52,886 bases of DNA from UBA993 sp964389365 (GCA_964389365.1 CAYMDO010000014.1:1-52886), one strand, 5' to 3'. Shown: positions 1 to 8,170, numbered from the stretch's first letter. Program-made: numbers and translations. The notes: generated by a model from the sequence alone, not told the origin.

Positions 1-93
1 TCGGTTTTCAAAGAACGAAATGCTTAGTGGCTGAGAAATCAGCCTGAGCAGATACGAAATTTTGAAATAATAGCAAAGCCCTTGGCAGCCAAG

Positions 94-1098
94 TTATGAT
101 TTATAAGGCATTTCTGGCACTGACGATTTTTTCTTTAGGTCTGGTGAGTGTTTTTTGTGGACATACCAATTGTCTCCATCCATTAGAAAATAGGCTTCCC
201 TATGCTTATCATAGATTACTTTTTTGTCCAGCTCTACTGCCGCGTCAATCAGTTCCTTTAAAGAAGCAAAATAGGCATCAGGTTCCTTAACTTTAGGGAT
301 AACCGCCCTGCTTACCCATCGATCATAGCGGCTATAATCGTCTTTCTTGCCTCTGCTGTGGGTAAATACAGCAAAAGCGATCAGTACCGTGATCAATATG
401 CTGTAAGCAATGGAATAGGGGCATTCAAGGTAATCATTTAAGGTTCTGGTCTGCAGTATCTGTGACGAACTAGGCGAAACGATTTTCTTTTGCCCGGTAA
501 GTTGGTCATTCGGGGGCGGAACTAAACCATGGCTGTCCAGGATAAAAGCAGCCTCCTGAAGAAGTGATCCTTCTTCCAGATCAGCAAGGAAGGCGAAACG
601 AATCTGCAGAGCACCTCGCACTCCCCTTTGCAAACCAAGTTCTTCTAAGATAGTCTGGGACAACCCGAGCATCTCTGTAATATCCAACTCAATAGGCGGC
701 AAATTTTCAATGCCATTTAAGGATATATCATAATGGCGGTTTTCTATGATTTTTGACCAATAGGTTATGCCGTCCTTATCAACGTTTTCTAGGTATATCT
801 CGACATCAACTGCGCCATTATAACTATTGTTGGCCTTCAGGCTCGGGTAAACAATCAGATCGGGTTCGAGAGCATAGTAATAAAGGGCTCTTCCCTGCTC
901 GATGATTTGGCCGGAAGCCCAAAGCATTGTATCTTTATTGGACCTGACTTCATAAGCAACAGAAAAATCAATTACATCCAACGTATCGATTGTGTTTACT
1001 TCGCTCTCAACGTACCTGGGCACCTGTATGTAAGCCAAGATCGCCAGGCTGACAATTAAGATTATATATATTTTTAAATTTGATCTTGGTTTCTTCAC
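94..1098 (-). CDS. DUF5305-like two-TM membrane protein, last gene of the riboswitch operon
   Basis: This is a 334-residue protein of unknown biochemical role. It has a basic N-terminus and one membrane segment at about residues 10-25. An exported region of about 200 residues, predicted beta-rich, follows. A second membrane segment lies at about 227-246, and a charged cytosolic tail of about 85 residues ends the protein. This architecture and the neighbouring ER-type signal peptidase match DUF5305, a family known from archaea and some Firmicutes next to such peptidases. I chose the GTG at 1098 because GGGGTGG lies five bases before it; the upstream ATG at 1122 has no ribosome-binding site. 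It lies 111 bases after the previous gene on the same strand. A role in assembling or anchoring the small secreted proteins encoded upstream is inference. Confidence 0.72.
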   Translation of the reverse strand: MKKPRSNLKIYIILIVSLAILAYIQVPRYVESEVNTIDTLDVIDFSVAYEVRSNKDTMLWASGQIIEQGRALYYYALEPDLIVYPSLKANNSYNGAVDVEIYLENVDKDGITYWSKIIENRHYDISLNGIENLPPIELDITEMLGLSQTILEELGLQRGVRGALQIRFAFLADLEEGSLLQEAAFILDSHGLVPPPNDQLTGQKKIVSPSSSQILQTRTLNDYLECPYSIAYSILITVLIAFAVFTHSRGKKDDYSRYDRWVSRAVIPKVKEPDAYFASLKELIDAAVELDKKVIYDKHREAYFLMDGDNWYVHKKHSPDLKKKSSVPEMPYKS

Positions 1099-1209
1099 TT
1101 TTACCACCCCGGTTTCATTCAATCAGTTAATTGGCTTATTTAAGCTTTCCTAATCCTGCCCTGCTGATTAACCAAATATTTTTATGTCCTTATTGCTTAA
1201 TACACATTT

Positions 1210-1848
1210 CTACATTCCGTTCCAAGCAATATATCGTTTTCGCAGATCATCCTTAGGTTCAATGGAAAATGAAATATTCCCGGCCCAGGTGCTACTCCCT
1301 CGAACAGAAAATAGGGTTTCCGCCTGGAAAGAAGAAAGAGTTTGAATTTGATGGAGGGTTGAATCGCGATCCAAGAAAATTACCAGGGCTTCTCCGGGAT
1401 TTAAAATCAGTGTACTGGTTCTTCGCAGTTGTTCGGGATCCCCTGGCCTAAAATCATTGAAAGACAATGTTTCGACATTTACTGTCTGTCCATTAATATT
1501 TTTTCTTGCAAATAAGATTCTCACATTCCGCCACCTTGGCGCAGGGTTACCGGCATGTACAATAACTGCCTTTATTACTACAGTAACATTAAGCTGAATT
1601 GGAAAATTAAAATTGTTGGCAATTGTCCCCAGTTCCCGGTTATTACTTACCGCTCTGCTGCCTATAAGAATTGCTTTATTTAACCCCAGGTCAAGATCAA
1701 TAATCCCCAAAGCCCCGCCTGGATCCTCACCGACAAACAAATCGCTCGGGCGATCAAGATGTATAACACTAAGGCCCTTAAAAGCCGGCATATTTACTAA
1801 TACCATTACCGCCAAGATGATCAATAATAAACCTGCTGTCTTTTTCAT
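1210..1848 (-). CDS. Secreted DUF1102-like beta-sandwich protein (second filament-subunit candidate)
   Basis: This 212-residue protein starts with a KK-plus-hydrophobic signal peptide (about residues 2-26), and the rest is predicted beta strands. Two stretches resemble the first protein of the operon and the haloarchaeal DUF1102 family: an R-x-S-D-L-F-V-G-E-D-like strand after the signal, and a T-I-x-N-x-F-x-x-P-I strand pair. It may be a divergent paralogue of the 175-residue protein, possibly a minor subunit or tip. Its ATG overlaps the stop of the signal peptidase gene (ATGA), so the two are translationally coupled; AAGGAG lies nine bases upstream. The DUF1102 assignment is by eye and weaker than for the first gene. 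Being a substrate of the adjacent peptidase is inferred from position. Confidence 0.65.
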   Translation of the reverse strand: MKKTAGLLLIILAVMVLVNMPAFKGLSVIHLDRPSDLFVGEDPGGALGIIDLDLGLNKAILIGSRAVSNNRELGTIANNFNFPIQLNVTVVIKAVIVHAGNPAPRWRNVRILFARKNINGQTVNVETLSFNDFRPGDPEQLRRTSTLILNPGEALVIFLDRDSTLHQIQTLSSFQAETLFSVRGSSTWAGNISFSIEPKDDLRKRYIAWNGM

Positions 1849-2828
1849 GGCATAAAACTCCTTTTCAGGCGTCTGTAGCTCCTGGTCAGAGCTTTACCTC
1901 CCAGAAGCGACAACGGTAACCAGGGCTCAACAGAAGAAAGAATCAGGTAAAGGATCAGGATCATAAAAGCCAGTATAGTGAACATCGATAAATAGGGTGA
2001 CAATTGATATAGCAAATCTATGACAACTGGAGGGATTAACACCGGATGGCTGTATTTATAGACTACTAACTCATACCATCCCGGTTCATCCTGGGCGGGA
2101 ATTGCAACCGTAGTTTCAGCGGTAGAAAACGGAAGCACAAAAAGACTGCTTACACTTATTGGGCCCTCAAAATAAACCAGAGTTGGAATAAGTGATCTGT
2201 TACTGACTAAAAAATTTATTTCCCCCGGTTCTCCCACCTTGGTGTGATCAGTTCGCGTACCCGGGTTTTCGCTGGCTAAAAACGAAACCGCTTCCGTGCC
2301 TGAGCCTAAAACCATCGTAAAGGTAATAACCACTGCGCAAAATATAAGGATAAATATTTGGACATGTTTAACCCTGAGGCGTTTTTTGTGCAATATTCTG
2401 GTGCTAGTACCGGCCCAGATAAAGGCAATAACCAAAGATATCCCCAGGGTGGAAATTACTAAAGAACTGTAGTTGGTCTGGATAATCGAACCGCTTAAAG
2501 TAAGCACTTTGCCTGCAATCCGGCTGGTAGTAACCGGCGGCTCGCCCATCTCCTGGTCTGTCTTGCCAGCAGCATCTCCCTTGGTTATATAGCCCTCAGG
2601 CGATTCATCAACTACCCGGTGAACGATCATTTCTCTGCCCAGGCTGGTGGGGTGATAAACAATCACATCACCGACTGCTATATGTTTGGCAGGGTATAAA
2701 AATATGGTGGAGCCGGCCCTGATTTCTGGCTCCATACTGCCTGAAATGACATGGGCCGGCCCAAAAGGGGTGACAATCATCGCCCCCAGCAGGATAATCA
2801 CCATGAACATGAATAGCGTCCTTACCAT
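1845..2828 (-). CDS. Signal peptidase I, archaeal/ER type (S26B, SipW-like) with C-terminal exported domain
   Basis: This membrane protease removes signal peptides. The catalytic serine is Ser31 in the motif SGSMEP, and the second catalytic residue is a histidine (His70 in IVHRVV). Bacterial P-type enzymes have lysine there, so this is the Ser-His class found in archaea, the ER and Bacillus SipW. A K-G-D-A motif at 83-86 supplies the conserved Asp. At 327 residues it is much longer than SipW (about 190). After the catalytic core come membrane segments near 120-140 and 157-176, a beta-rich exported domain at about 177-265, and a last membrane segment near 276-298. It sits between the two DUF1102-like genes, and AGGGAG precedes the ATG. 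Dedicated processing of these two proteins is likely, as SipW does for TasA. Confidence 0.88.
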   Translation of the reverse strand: MVRTLFMFMVIILLGAMIVTPFGPAHVISGSMEPEIRAGSTIFLYPAKHIAVGDVIVYHPTSLGREMIVHRVVDESPEGYITKGDAAGKTDQEMGEPPVTTSRIAGKVLTLSGSIIQTNYSSLVISTLGISLVIAFIWAGTSTRILHKKRLRVKHVQIFILIFCAVVITFTMVLGSGTEAVSFLASENPGTRTDHTKVGEPGEINFLVSNRSLIPTLVYFEGPISVSSLFVLPFSTAETTVAIPAQDEPGWYELVVYKYSHPVLIPPVVIDLLYQLSPYLSMFTILAFMILILYLILSSVEPWLPLSLLGGKALTRSYRRLKRSFMP

Positions 2829-2878
2829 TTTTTCTCCCTGCTTAAACCGGATAAATAGCTATCTATTTAGCTTTTTCT

Positions 2879-3406
2879 CTAGTTAGACCGTCTAATCTGC
2901 AACTGAGCAGCAATATTTACCGGTGCATTTGATAAACCGGCCATAGCACCTGCTGTATTCAACCTAAAATGGAACTCTCCCGTCTGGCCTGGCGTTAATA
3001 CAACTTCCCCCGGGTTACCGCTGCTGTTTAGCAGTTGCAAAACACCGGCCGGTCCGGTTACATGAACGGTATTTATTTTAATGGGAATATTGGTTTGGTT
3101 GGTTATAGTGAATACTCCGTTATTTGCCCCCGGTGCCCCGATCACAAATGATGCTTCAGTGTTATAGTGACCTGGTGCATTCGATAATATCTTTGATAAA
3201 TCAAACTCAATAGAGTTAGCAGCAGTCAGATAGGCTACATTTACATAAACAGGGTTAACCGCAAACTTCACCGCAACGTTAGGATCAACGTCACTCGCTA
3301 CCGAAACCTTGATATTTCTGTCGATTGATACCTGCGTTAAAGCCGCGACTGCAGAAACACCGCTTAAGACTAACACTACAGCTAAAACCAGCGCTAACTT
3401 CTTCAT
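2879..3406 (-). CDS. Secreted DUF1102-like protein, probable main filament/biofilm subunit
   Basis: This 175-residue protein begins with a signal peptide (lysines at 2-3, hydrophobic to about residue 22). The mature start reads S-I-D-R-N-I-K-V-S-V-A-S-D, and a later strand reads V-F-T-I-T-N-Q-T. Both are typical of the haloarchaeal DUF1102 family. The rest is predicted beta-sandwich without cysteines. Proteins of this kind beside S26B signal peptidases include the TasA/camelysin group, which polymerise into surface fibres; the comparison is by architecture, not by alignment. It is the first gene after the GEMM-I riboswitch, 160 bases upstream, so its expression should follow a cyclic dinucleotide. 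GGGAGGA lies about ten bases before the ATG. A structural subunit is the best guess; a soluble surface protein is the alternative. Confidence 0.7.
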   Translation of the reverse strand: MKKLALVLAVVLVLSGVSAVAALTQVSIDRNIKVSVASDVDPNVAVKFAVNPVYVNVAYLTAANSIEFDLSKILSNAPGHYNTEASFVIGAPGANNGVFTITNQTNIPIKINTVHVTGPAGVLQLLNSSGNPGEVVLTPGQTGEFHFRLNTAGAMAGLSNAPVNIAAQLQIRRSN

Positions 3407-3565
3407 TTCCCGAGTTCCTCCCTGTAAATACTCATTTTTTAATTTAACCCATTGAAATTACCTGTTAAGTCATTGAATTCCAAATAATAAACTGCCGCAA
3501 TAGGTTTTTTATATATGCAGGCCTCCTTTCTCTGGTTCACCAGAATATCCTACATTAATAAAAAT

Positions 3566-3653
3566 CCCGATTCGGCAGTCCGGCTGTCATACCACATAGG
3601 GCTTAGACCCGTGACTTTGCGTCCCTTCCTTTCGGAAGCTTTGCTATTATCGT
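3566..3653 (-). promoter_or_regulatory. GEMM-I (cyclic di-GMP / cGAMP) riboswitch
   Basis: Read on the minus strand, the element has the GEMM-I landmarks in order. AGCAAAGC is followed by a stem TTCC/GGAA capped by a GAAA tetraloop, then GGGACGCAAAGTC, ACGGGTCTAAG (tetraloop receptor side), a variable arm, and a closing CAGCCGGACTGCCG. The short P1 pairs CGAT (3652-3649) with ATCG (3571-3568). It controls the four-gene secretion operon that starts 160 bases downstream. The base equivalent to Vc2 G20, before GCAAA, appears to be A, as in cGAMP-sensing members. I could not resolve the expression platform. A 6-bp inverted repeat CAGGGG/CCCCTG lies just upstream at 3671-3694. Confidence 0.85.
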
Positions 3654-3773
3654 CAGGCTTCTTATTCGTGCAGGGGTTAATATTTTTTCCCCTGTTTATA
3701 GTTATACCAAAAAAATTAAATTTTAGACACTTTATGAAAAAATAATACCTGACTTTAGGAGTAAAAAAGAAAA

Positions 3774-5532
3774 AATGGTGTTAAAGCTCAAAATGTGTGC
3801 TTTAGCATCTTTTTAATTTGTGACTCGTTAAGAAAGTAATTGGTGATTGGCAACTTTAGCTCAGCTGTCAGGCTTTTTATGAATTCAGAAGAAGGCGTGA
3901 TATTCACATAACTATCCTGTTCCAACTTCACAATTCGGAACCCCCGGATGAAATTAATTAGCCTCTCCGTGCAATATTTGTTTTTTAGCACTTTGAATTG
4001 CAGGAGCCTAATAAGGAGCACGGACAGATAGCAAACCAGGAAATGCCCATGAATGGATGCTGTCTTTTGCAAATAGACAGGGCGTGCGTCAAGATAGGAT
4101 TTCATCACCTTAAATGATTCCTTGATCCTCCAGAGATTATGGTAGGTGCTGTAGATGTCACCTGCTTTCATTTTGGTTTCTGAGGTGACAAGGAGATTGT
4201 AGCCGGCCAGCCTTAAATCTTTGTCAACGGCATCCCGGTTGATGGTTACCCTGACCTTGCCGCCGACGGCATTGCCTTTTGGGTCAGCCCAACCAAAGGT
4301 GACATATTTGCTGCATTCGCCGAACTCACTCTTCTTTGCCTGACTTGCTTTGAGCGATTTTGCCTTTTCAACCAATTTGTTTATCTCGTATTTCTTCTTC
4401 TCCGCCAGCTTCGGGTTGTATATAACAACCCTTTTTTCTTTCAGCCTGACGGTATGTCTATCCCCATTTTCGTCTGTATAGGTGTAGGGAAAATCATCGA
4501 TACACTCCTTGATCTCGTAGAGAAGCGTGCCACCATTGTCAGTGATTTTTTTGTAGTCGCTCTTTAGGAGGACCCACGTCTTTTCAGTTTCAGGGAGCTG
4601 CTTCACCGATTTTGAGAACAGGTAGCCGTCCTTGCACCTCAGGGCATCGATGACATTGCTTGCGCAATTAAGGCCTTTGTCGGCGACTCGTACCGTCCTG
4701 CCGGTGATCTGATTTCTTTCCTTGAGCCCTTCTATGACCTGGCAAATGACGGGCTTTTCGCTTTCATTGCCGGGGTAGAGTTTCATCCCCATGGGAATTT
4801 GGTTTGCATCCAGTAGCAGCCCCAGCCCGATGATGGGCTCATGTTTGTTTTCTTTTGAGGGACCCTTTCTTCTGAACTCATCTTCCTTGTCGATCTCGAA
4901 ATAGAAATTTGTGCAGTCAAAGTAAGTGGTAGATGCATCCAGGGGGTATTTGCGGCTGACCTGGTGGTTGAAGATCTCAATTATTTTTTCGTATTCATGG
5001 CCCATGTACTCAATACCATCTAAGATCTGGTCATAGGTAAGCCCGTAAGATTCATACAGCTTGGGGAAAATGTCATGGCAGGTTCTGCTCTTGGAGCATG
5101 GGTCAATCGCCCTGCTGTAGATGAGGGCTTCCAGTAGATCGGAAAGCTTGAAGCGGAATTCCCTGACGGACTGCATCAGGTCCAGGTAATTGGAGACGTG
5201 AAGGCCGTCATAAATATTTTGTAAAAGAAAATAGCCAAGATGCCTTTCGGGGGATGCTTCTATCTGCCTTGCCTTGTTTTCTTCCCTGATGCGCTTTGCT
5301 TCTCTGTTCATCTGCGCGACGACCTCGGTGTAATGAGCAATTGGGTCGGGGATGCCGGATTCGATCAAATCTTGCACGTAGCCCAGGGCCTGAAATGACT
5401 TGTGTGCGGTCTCTTTTTTATCGTGGTTGTAAAAGGATTCATAGATTTGAAGATAGGCACCCCTATTTTGGTTTGATTTTTTAAGGAAGTAAGCCATAGA
5501 ATGTCCCCCTTGTAGCACCATTTAACACCATT
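3774..5532 (-). mobile_element. IS1634-like insertion sequence with 12-bp terminal inverted repeats
   Basis: The element is about 1.76 kb with a single transposase gene. The left end AATGGTGTTAAA (3774-3785) is the exact reverse complement of the right end TTTAACACCATT (5521-5532). The transposase stop codon almost touches the left repeat, and its start is 24 bases inside the right repeat. I see no convincing short target duplication in the A/T-rich flanks. The insertion lies between the divergent riboswitch operon and veg and breaks no recognisable gene. The transposase frame is intact, so the copy may be active or recent. Confidence 0.82.
3788..5497 (-). CDS. IS1634-family DDE transposase
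   Basis: This intact transposase of 569 residues cuts and joins the ends of its own element. It has the DDE triad of the IS4-superfamily RNase H fold: Asp194 (after TTYF), Asp273 (in RVADKG) and Glu460 (in WRIKESF, the Y/W-x-x-x-E signature). A basic coiled stretch lies at about residues 60-80. The family's long insertion between the second Asp and the Glu is present. I place the start at the ATG at 5497 because AGGGGG lies just upstream; the ATG at 5521 lies in the terminal repeat and has no ribosome-binding site. No frameshift or stop interrupts it. Confidence 0.92.
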   Translation of the reverse strand: MAYFLKKSNQNRGAYLQIYESFYNHDKKETAHKSFQALGYVQDLIESGIPDPIAHYTEVVAQMNREAKRIREENKARQIEASPERHLGYFLLQNIYDGLHVSNYLDLMQSVREFRFKLSDLLEALIYSRAIDPCSKSRTCHDIFPKLYESYGLTYDQILDGIEYMGHEYEKIIEIFNHQVSRKYPLDASTTYFDCTNFYFEIDKEDEFRRKGPSKENKHEPIIGLGLLLDANQIPMGMKLYPGNESEKPVICQVIEGLKERNQITGRTVRVADKGLNCASNVIDALRCKDGYLFSKSVKQLPETEKTWVLLKSDYKKITDNGGTLLYEIKECIDDFPYTYTDENGDRHTVRLKEKRVVIYNPKLAEKKKYEINKLVEKAKSLKASQAKKSEFGECSKYVTFGWADPKGNAVGGKVRVTINRDAVDKDLRLAGYNLLVTSETKMKAGDIYSTYHNLWRIKESFKVMKSYLDARPVYLQKTASIHGHFLVCYLSVLLIRLLQFKVLKNKYCTERLINFIRGFRIVKLEQDSYVNITPSSEFIKSLTAELKLPITNYFLNESQIKKMLKHTF

Positions 5533-5703
5533 AATTATATATAATAAAAGATCTTTTTGCAAGTATTTCAAGCATAAAAAAAGCGCGTATTTGCGCTGAT
5601 TTTTCATGTTCTGTATGTTGATTGCTCCTAAACTTTCATGGTGCTAAAGCCTAAAGACGGGAGGATTTTTGCTACAACGCAAATGGCTTTATTACCGTAT
5701 TTA

Positions 5704-5733
5704 TTGACGAAAAGGCCGTTATTATGTTATAAT
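5704..5733 (+). promoter_or_regulatory. Sigma-A type promoter of veg
   Basis: TTGACG (5704-5709) and TATAAT (5728-5733) are separated by 18 bases, near consensus. Transcription should start near 5740, leaving a short leader before the AAGGTGG ribosome-binding site. The veg promoter of Bacillus is also unusually strong. Confidence 0.85.
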
Positions 5734-5764
5734 CATCTTCAGAATACAAATAAGGTGGTTTTAA

Positions 5765-6031
5765 ATGGTGGCCAAAGATGTCCTATTTGAAATCCGTAAG
5801 AAGCTTGAATCGCATTTAGGGCAGACGATCAAGCTGAGAGCAAACCGCGGCAGAAGAAAAACCTATGAGAAAGAAGGAATCCTGGAGAGTACTTACCCAT
5901 CGATTTTTATTATCAGAGTTGATGAGAGCAGCTATTTCCAGCGCTTATCCTTCAGTTATGCCGATGTTTTGACCGAAACAGTAGAACTTAGCTTTGGTGA
6001 GGATGATTTGAAACGTACAGTCGGCCTTTAG
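5765..6031 (+). CDS. veg: Veg family protein (DUF1021)
   Basis: This 88-residue small basic protein has the full family length (about 86). Typical features are the N-terminal helix with E-I-R-K-x-L-E, the G-x-x-I-x-L-R-A-N-R-G-R-R-K core at about 20-32, and a C-terminal strand region with F-S-Y-x-D-V-L-T. In Bacillus subtilis Veg stimulates biofilm gene expression, and it occurs widely in low-GC Gram-positives; its biochemical activity is not settled. It has its own promoter and is followed by a good terminator at 6117-6147, so it is probably monocistronic. AAGGTGG lies five bases before the ATG. Confidence 0.95.
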   Translation: MVAKDVLFEIRKKLESHLGQTIKLRANRGRRKTYEKEGILESTYPSIFIIRVDESSYFQRLSFSYADVLTETVELSFGEDDLKRTVGL

Positions 6032-6116
6032 AAGCTTAAGCAATAACCGGGCCATGCAGCAATATAGGGCCGGATAGGTTTCGCCTGCCCGGTCGGCTCT
6101 GCAACCCGGAGCAGTA

Positions 6117-6147
6117 AACCGGATCATGAATCCGGTTTTCTTTTTTT
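6117..6147 (+). terminator. Rho-independent terminator after veg
   Basis: AACCGGAT (6117-6124) and ATCCGGTT (6130-6137) form a perfect 8-bp stem with a 5-base loop, followed by a T-rich run to 6147. Confidence 0.85.
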
Positions 6148-6236
6148 AGGCTGCAGGGGTTGCCTGTAAGGCAGGAATCAGCAAAAATATGTAGAAAACG
6201 CTTGCAGATAACAATTCAGGCGGCCGGAGGATGCGG

Positions 6237-7274
6237 ATGGGCAAAGAATTCATAACCCTTAACGATGTCGCCTCATATCGGGTTGATGCTGCAACAAGGT
6301 TATATTCGGCCGACAGTAACGAAATCGAAGCTGGGCTGACCAGTGATATTTATTTTATTCGGACCAGGGATCTTTTGGCCGAGATGGGTTTAGGAAATAC
6401 CGAAGTGACTGCCGAGATCTTTTCTTCCCGGGGCGGTATATTCGCCGGGTTAGGCGAATCCCTTCACCTGTTACGCGGCAGGAACCTGAAAATCTGGGCT
6501 CTGCCGGAAGGCGGAACCATGGCTGCCAAAGAAGTAGTGATGAGGATCAGGGGCTGTTACAGCGATTTTGGCATTTATGAAACTGCATTGCTTGGCATTA
6601 TGGCAAGCTCCAGCGCTTGGGCTACGGCTGCAGGATGCTGCAAACAGGCTGCCGGCACAAAAAAAGTTATTTGTTACGGCGCAAGGCATCTGCACCCGGC
6701 AGTTGCCCCGGTAATGGAACGGGCTGCGATCATCGGCGGGGCCGATGCCTGCAGCTGCGTATTGGGTGCGCTGCTTTTGGGACGCAAGCCGGTTGGTACA
6801 GTGCCGCATGCCGCTTTTCTGATTGCCGGCGATTCGGTGGAACTGGCTAAAGCTTATGATCGTTTTATTGACAGGGAGACACCGCGGATTATCCTGGTTG
6901 ATACTTTTAAAGATGAAGCAGAAGAAGCTTTACGGGTTGCCGAAGCCCTCGGTTCAAAACTGGACGGCATCAGGCTTGATACTCCCGGGGAACGCGGCGG
7001 CGTTACCCCCTGGTTGGTCAGGGAAGCCAGGGCCCGCCTGGATCAGGCCGGGTATGGGAGGGTACAGATTGTGGTTTCCGGCGGTTTGACCCCCGAAAGA
7101 ATTGCGCTGCTGTCAGAAGCGGGGGCAGATTCATTCGGTGTCGGGAGCTATATTTCCAGGGAACCGGCAATTGACATGACTATGGATTTGAAAGAGGTTG
7201 AAGGCAGGGCGCTGGCTAAAAGGGGGCGCATCCCGGGAGTAACGGATAACCCGCGCCTGCAGAAAATCAGCTGA
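6237..7274 (+). CDS. pncB: Nicotinate phosphoribosyltransferase, short form
   Basis: It joins nicotinate to PRPP to give nicotinate mononucleotide, the first step of NAD salvage. The 345-residue length fits the short, archaeal-like subgroup. Visible motifs are S-S-R-G-G-I-F-A-G near the N-terminal third, K-K-V-I-C-Y-G-A-R-H-L-H-P at about 145-157 (which includes the histidine phosphorylated in this family), D-T-F-K-D-E at about 222, and V-S-G-G-L-T-P for phosphate binding at about 280. I prefer the ATG at 6237 because GGAGG at 6226-6230 is six bases away; the ATG at 6231 directly abuts it. ispE follows two bases after the stop, so the two genes are coexpressed. In B. subtilis purR, not a pncB, lies beside ispE. 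Confidence 0.9.
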   Translation: MGKEFITLNDVASYRVDAATRLYSADSNEIEAGLTSDIYFIRTRDLLAEMGLGNTEVTAEIFSSRGGIFAGLGESLHLLRGRNLKIWALPEGGTMAAKEVVMRIRGCYSDFGIYETALLGIMASSSAWATAAGCCKQAAGTKKVICYGARHLHPAVAPVMERAAIIGGADACSCVLGALLLGRKPVGTVPHAAFLIAGDSVELAKAYDRFIDRETPRIILVDTFKDEAEEALRVAEALGSKLDGIRLDTPGERGGVTPWLVREARARLDQAGYGRVQIVVSGGLTPERIALLSEAGADSFGVGSYISREPAIDMTMDLKEVEGRALAKRGRIPGVTDNPRLQKIS

Positions 7275-7276
7275 TT

Positions 7277-8170
7277 ATGACTGAAAAAATCGTTATTAAG
7301 GCGAGGGCAAAAATAAATTTAAGCCTCACTGTGCACGGAAGACGATCTGATGGATTTCATGAGATTGAGTCGATCATGCAGCAGGTTTCTCTGGCCGATA
7401 CACTGTGCCTAGAGAAGACCGGCGGCAGCGAGGTAAAATTTAATTGTACAGATCCTGCCCTCTCCGGAACGGACAACCTTGTCTGGCGGGCGGCAGAAAA
7501 ACTTAAAAATCTGGCTGAGGTGAAAGCGCCGGGCGTAAAAATTGATCTTTATAAAAATATACCGGTCGGGGCCGGTCTGGCCGGAGGCAGCGCAGATGCT
7601 GCCTCCGCATTGATCGGGTTGAATGTAATCTGGCACCTAAATTTGCCCCCAGCGAGGCTTCTTGAAATCGGGGCAGAACTCGGCTCGGATATTCCTTTTT
7701 GCCTTGAAGGCGGGACGGCACTGGTCAGGGGCAGGGGTGAAATACTAAACAAGCTACCGGCCTGCCCTTTTTTCTGGGTGGTTTTGGCCTTGCCGCCGGG
7801 GTTAAAAATTGCCACGGCTGATGCGTACAGCGCTTTTGATCGAAAATTTGCCGGCAGGCCGTCACAGGAACAGATTATCAGGGCAATAAAAAACGGTGAC
7901 AGAGGGAAAGTGCATATCTGGATGAGCGAAGAACTGACCAACACCCTTGCAACCTCTGATTTGCCTGAAGCAGGTTCTACCGGGAAATTAAAAGCTGAAC
8001 TGATTGCCGGCGGGTTAAGGCCGCAGTTGTCAGGCAGCGGGCCAACGTTGTTTATGCTTTTTGATTCACTGGTTGAGGCAGGCCGGGCTACGCTGGCAGT
8101 TGAGCAGGCGGGAGCCACAGCTTATCTTTGCTGGACTGAAAATGCTCACGGGAGTGATCTCGATGTTTGA
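7277..8170 (+). CDS. ispE: 4-diphosphocytidyl-2-C-methyl-D-erythritol kinase
   Basis: This GHMP-family kinase phosphorylates CDP-methylerythritol in the non-mevalonate (MEP) isoprenoid pathway. At 297 residues it is of normal length. The N-terminal A-K-I-N-L-S-L-x-V motif (about 10-18), the glycine-rich ATP loop P-V-G-A-G-L-A-G-G-S-A-D-A at about 96-108, G-S-D-I-P-F-C at about 137, and the C-terminal L-S-G-S-G-P-T loop are all present. It starts two bases after pncB and its last eight bases overlap the nucleotidyltransferase gene, so the three form one operon. The ribosome-binding site is weak, which is consistent with translational coupling. Confidence 0.96.
   Translation: MTEKIVIKARAKINLSLTVHGRRSDGFHEIESIMQQVSLADTLCLEKTGGSEVKFNCTDPALSGTDNLVWRAAEKLKNLAEVKAPGVKIDLYKNIPVGAGLAGGSADAASALIGLNVIWHLNLPPARLLEIGAELGSDIPFCLEGGTALVRGRGEILNKLPACPFFWVVLALPPGLKIATADAYSAFDRKFAGRPSQEQIIRAIKNGDRGKVHIWMSEELTNTLATSDLPEAGSTGKLKAELIAGGLRPQLSGSGPTLFMLFDSLVEAGRATLAVEQAGATAYLCWTENAHGSDLDV

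Noticed and set aside
3515..3745. Open frame of 76 codons on the plus strand upstream of the IS
   Set aside because: It lies over the riboswitch on the opposite strand, has no ribosome-binding site and no family likeness.
7549..8118. Antisense frame (189 codons) inside ispE
   Set aside because: It is a shadow of the ispE codon pattern without a ribosome-binding site.
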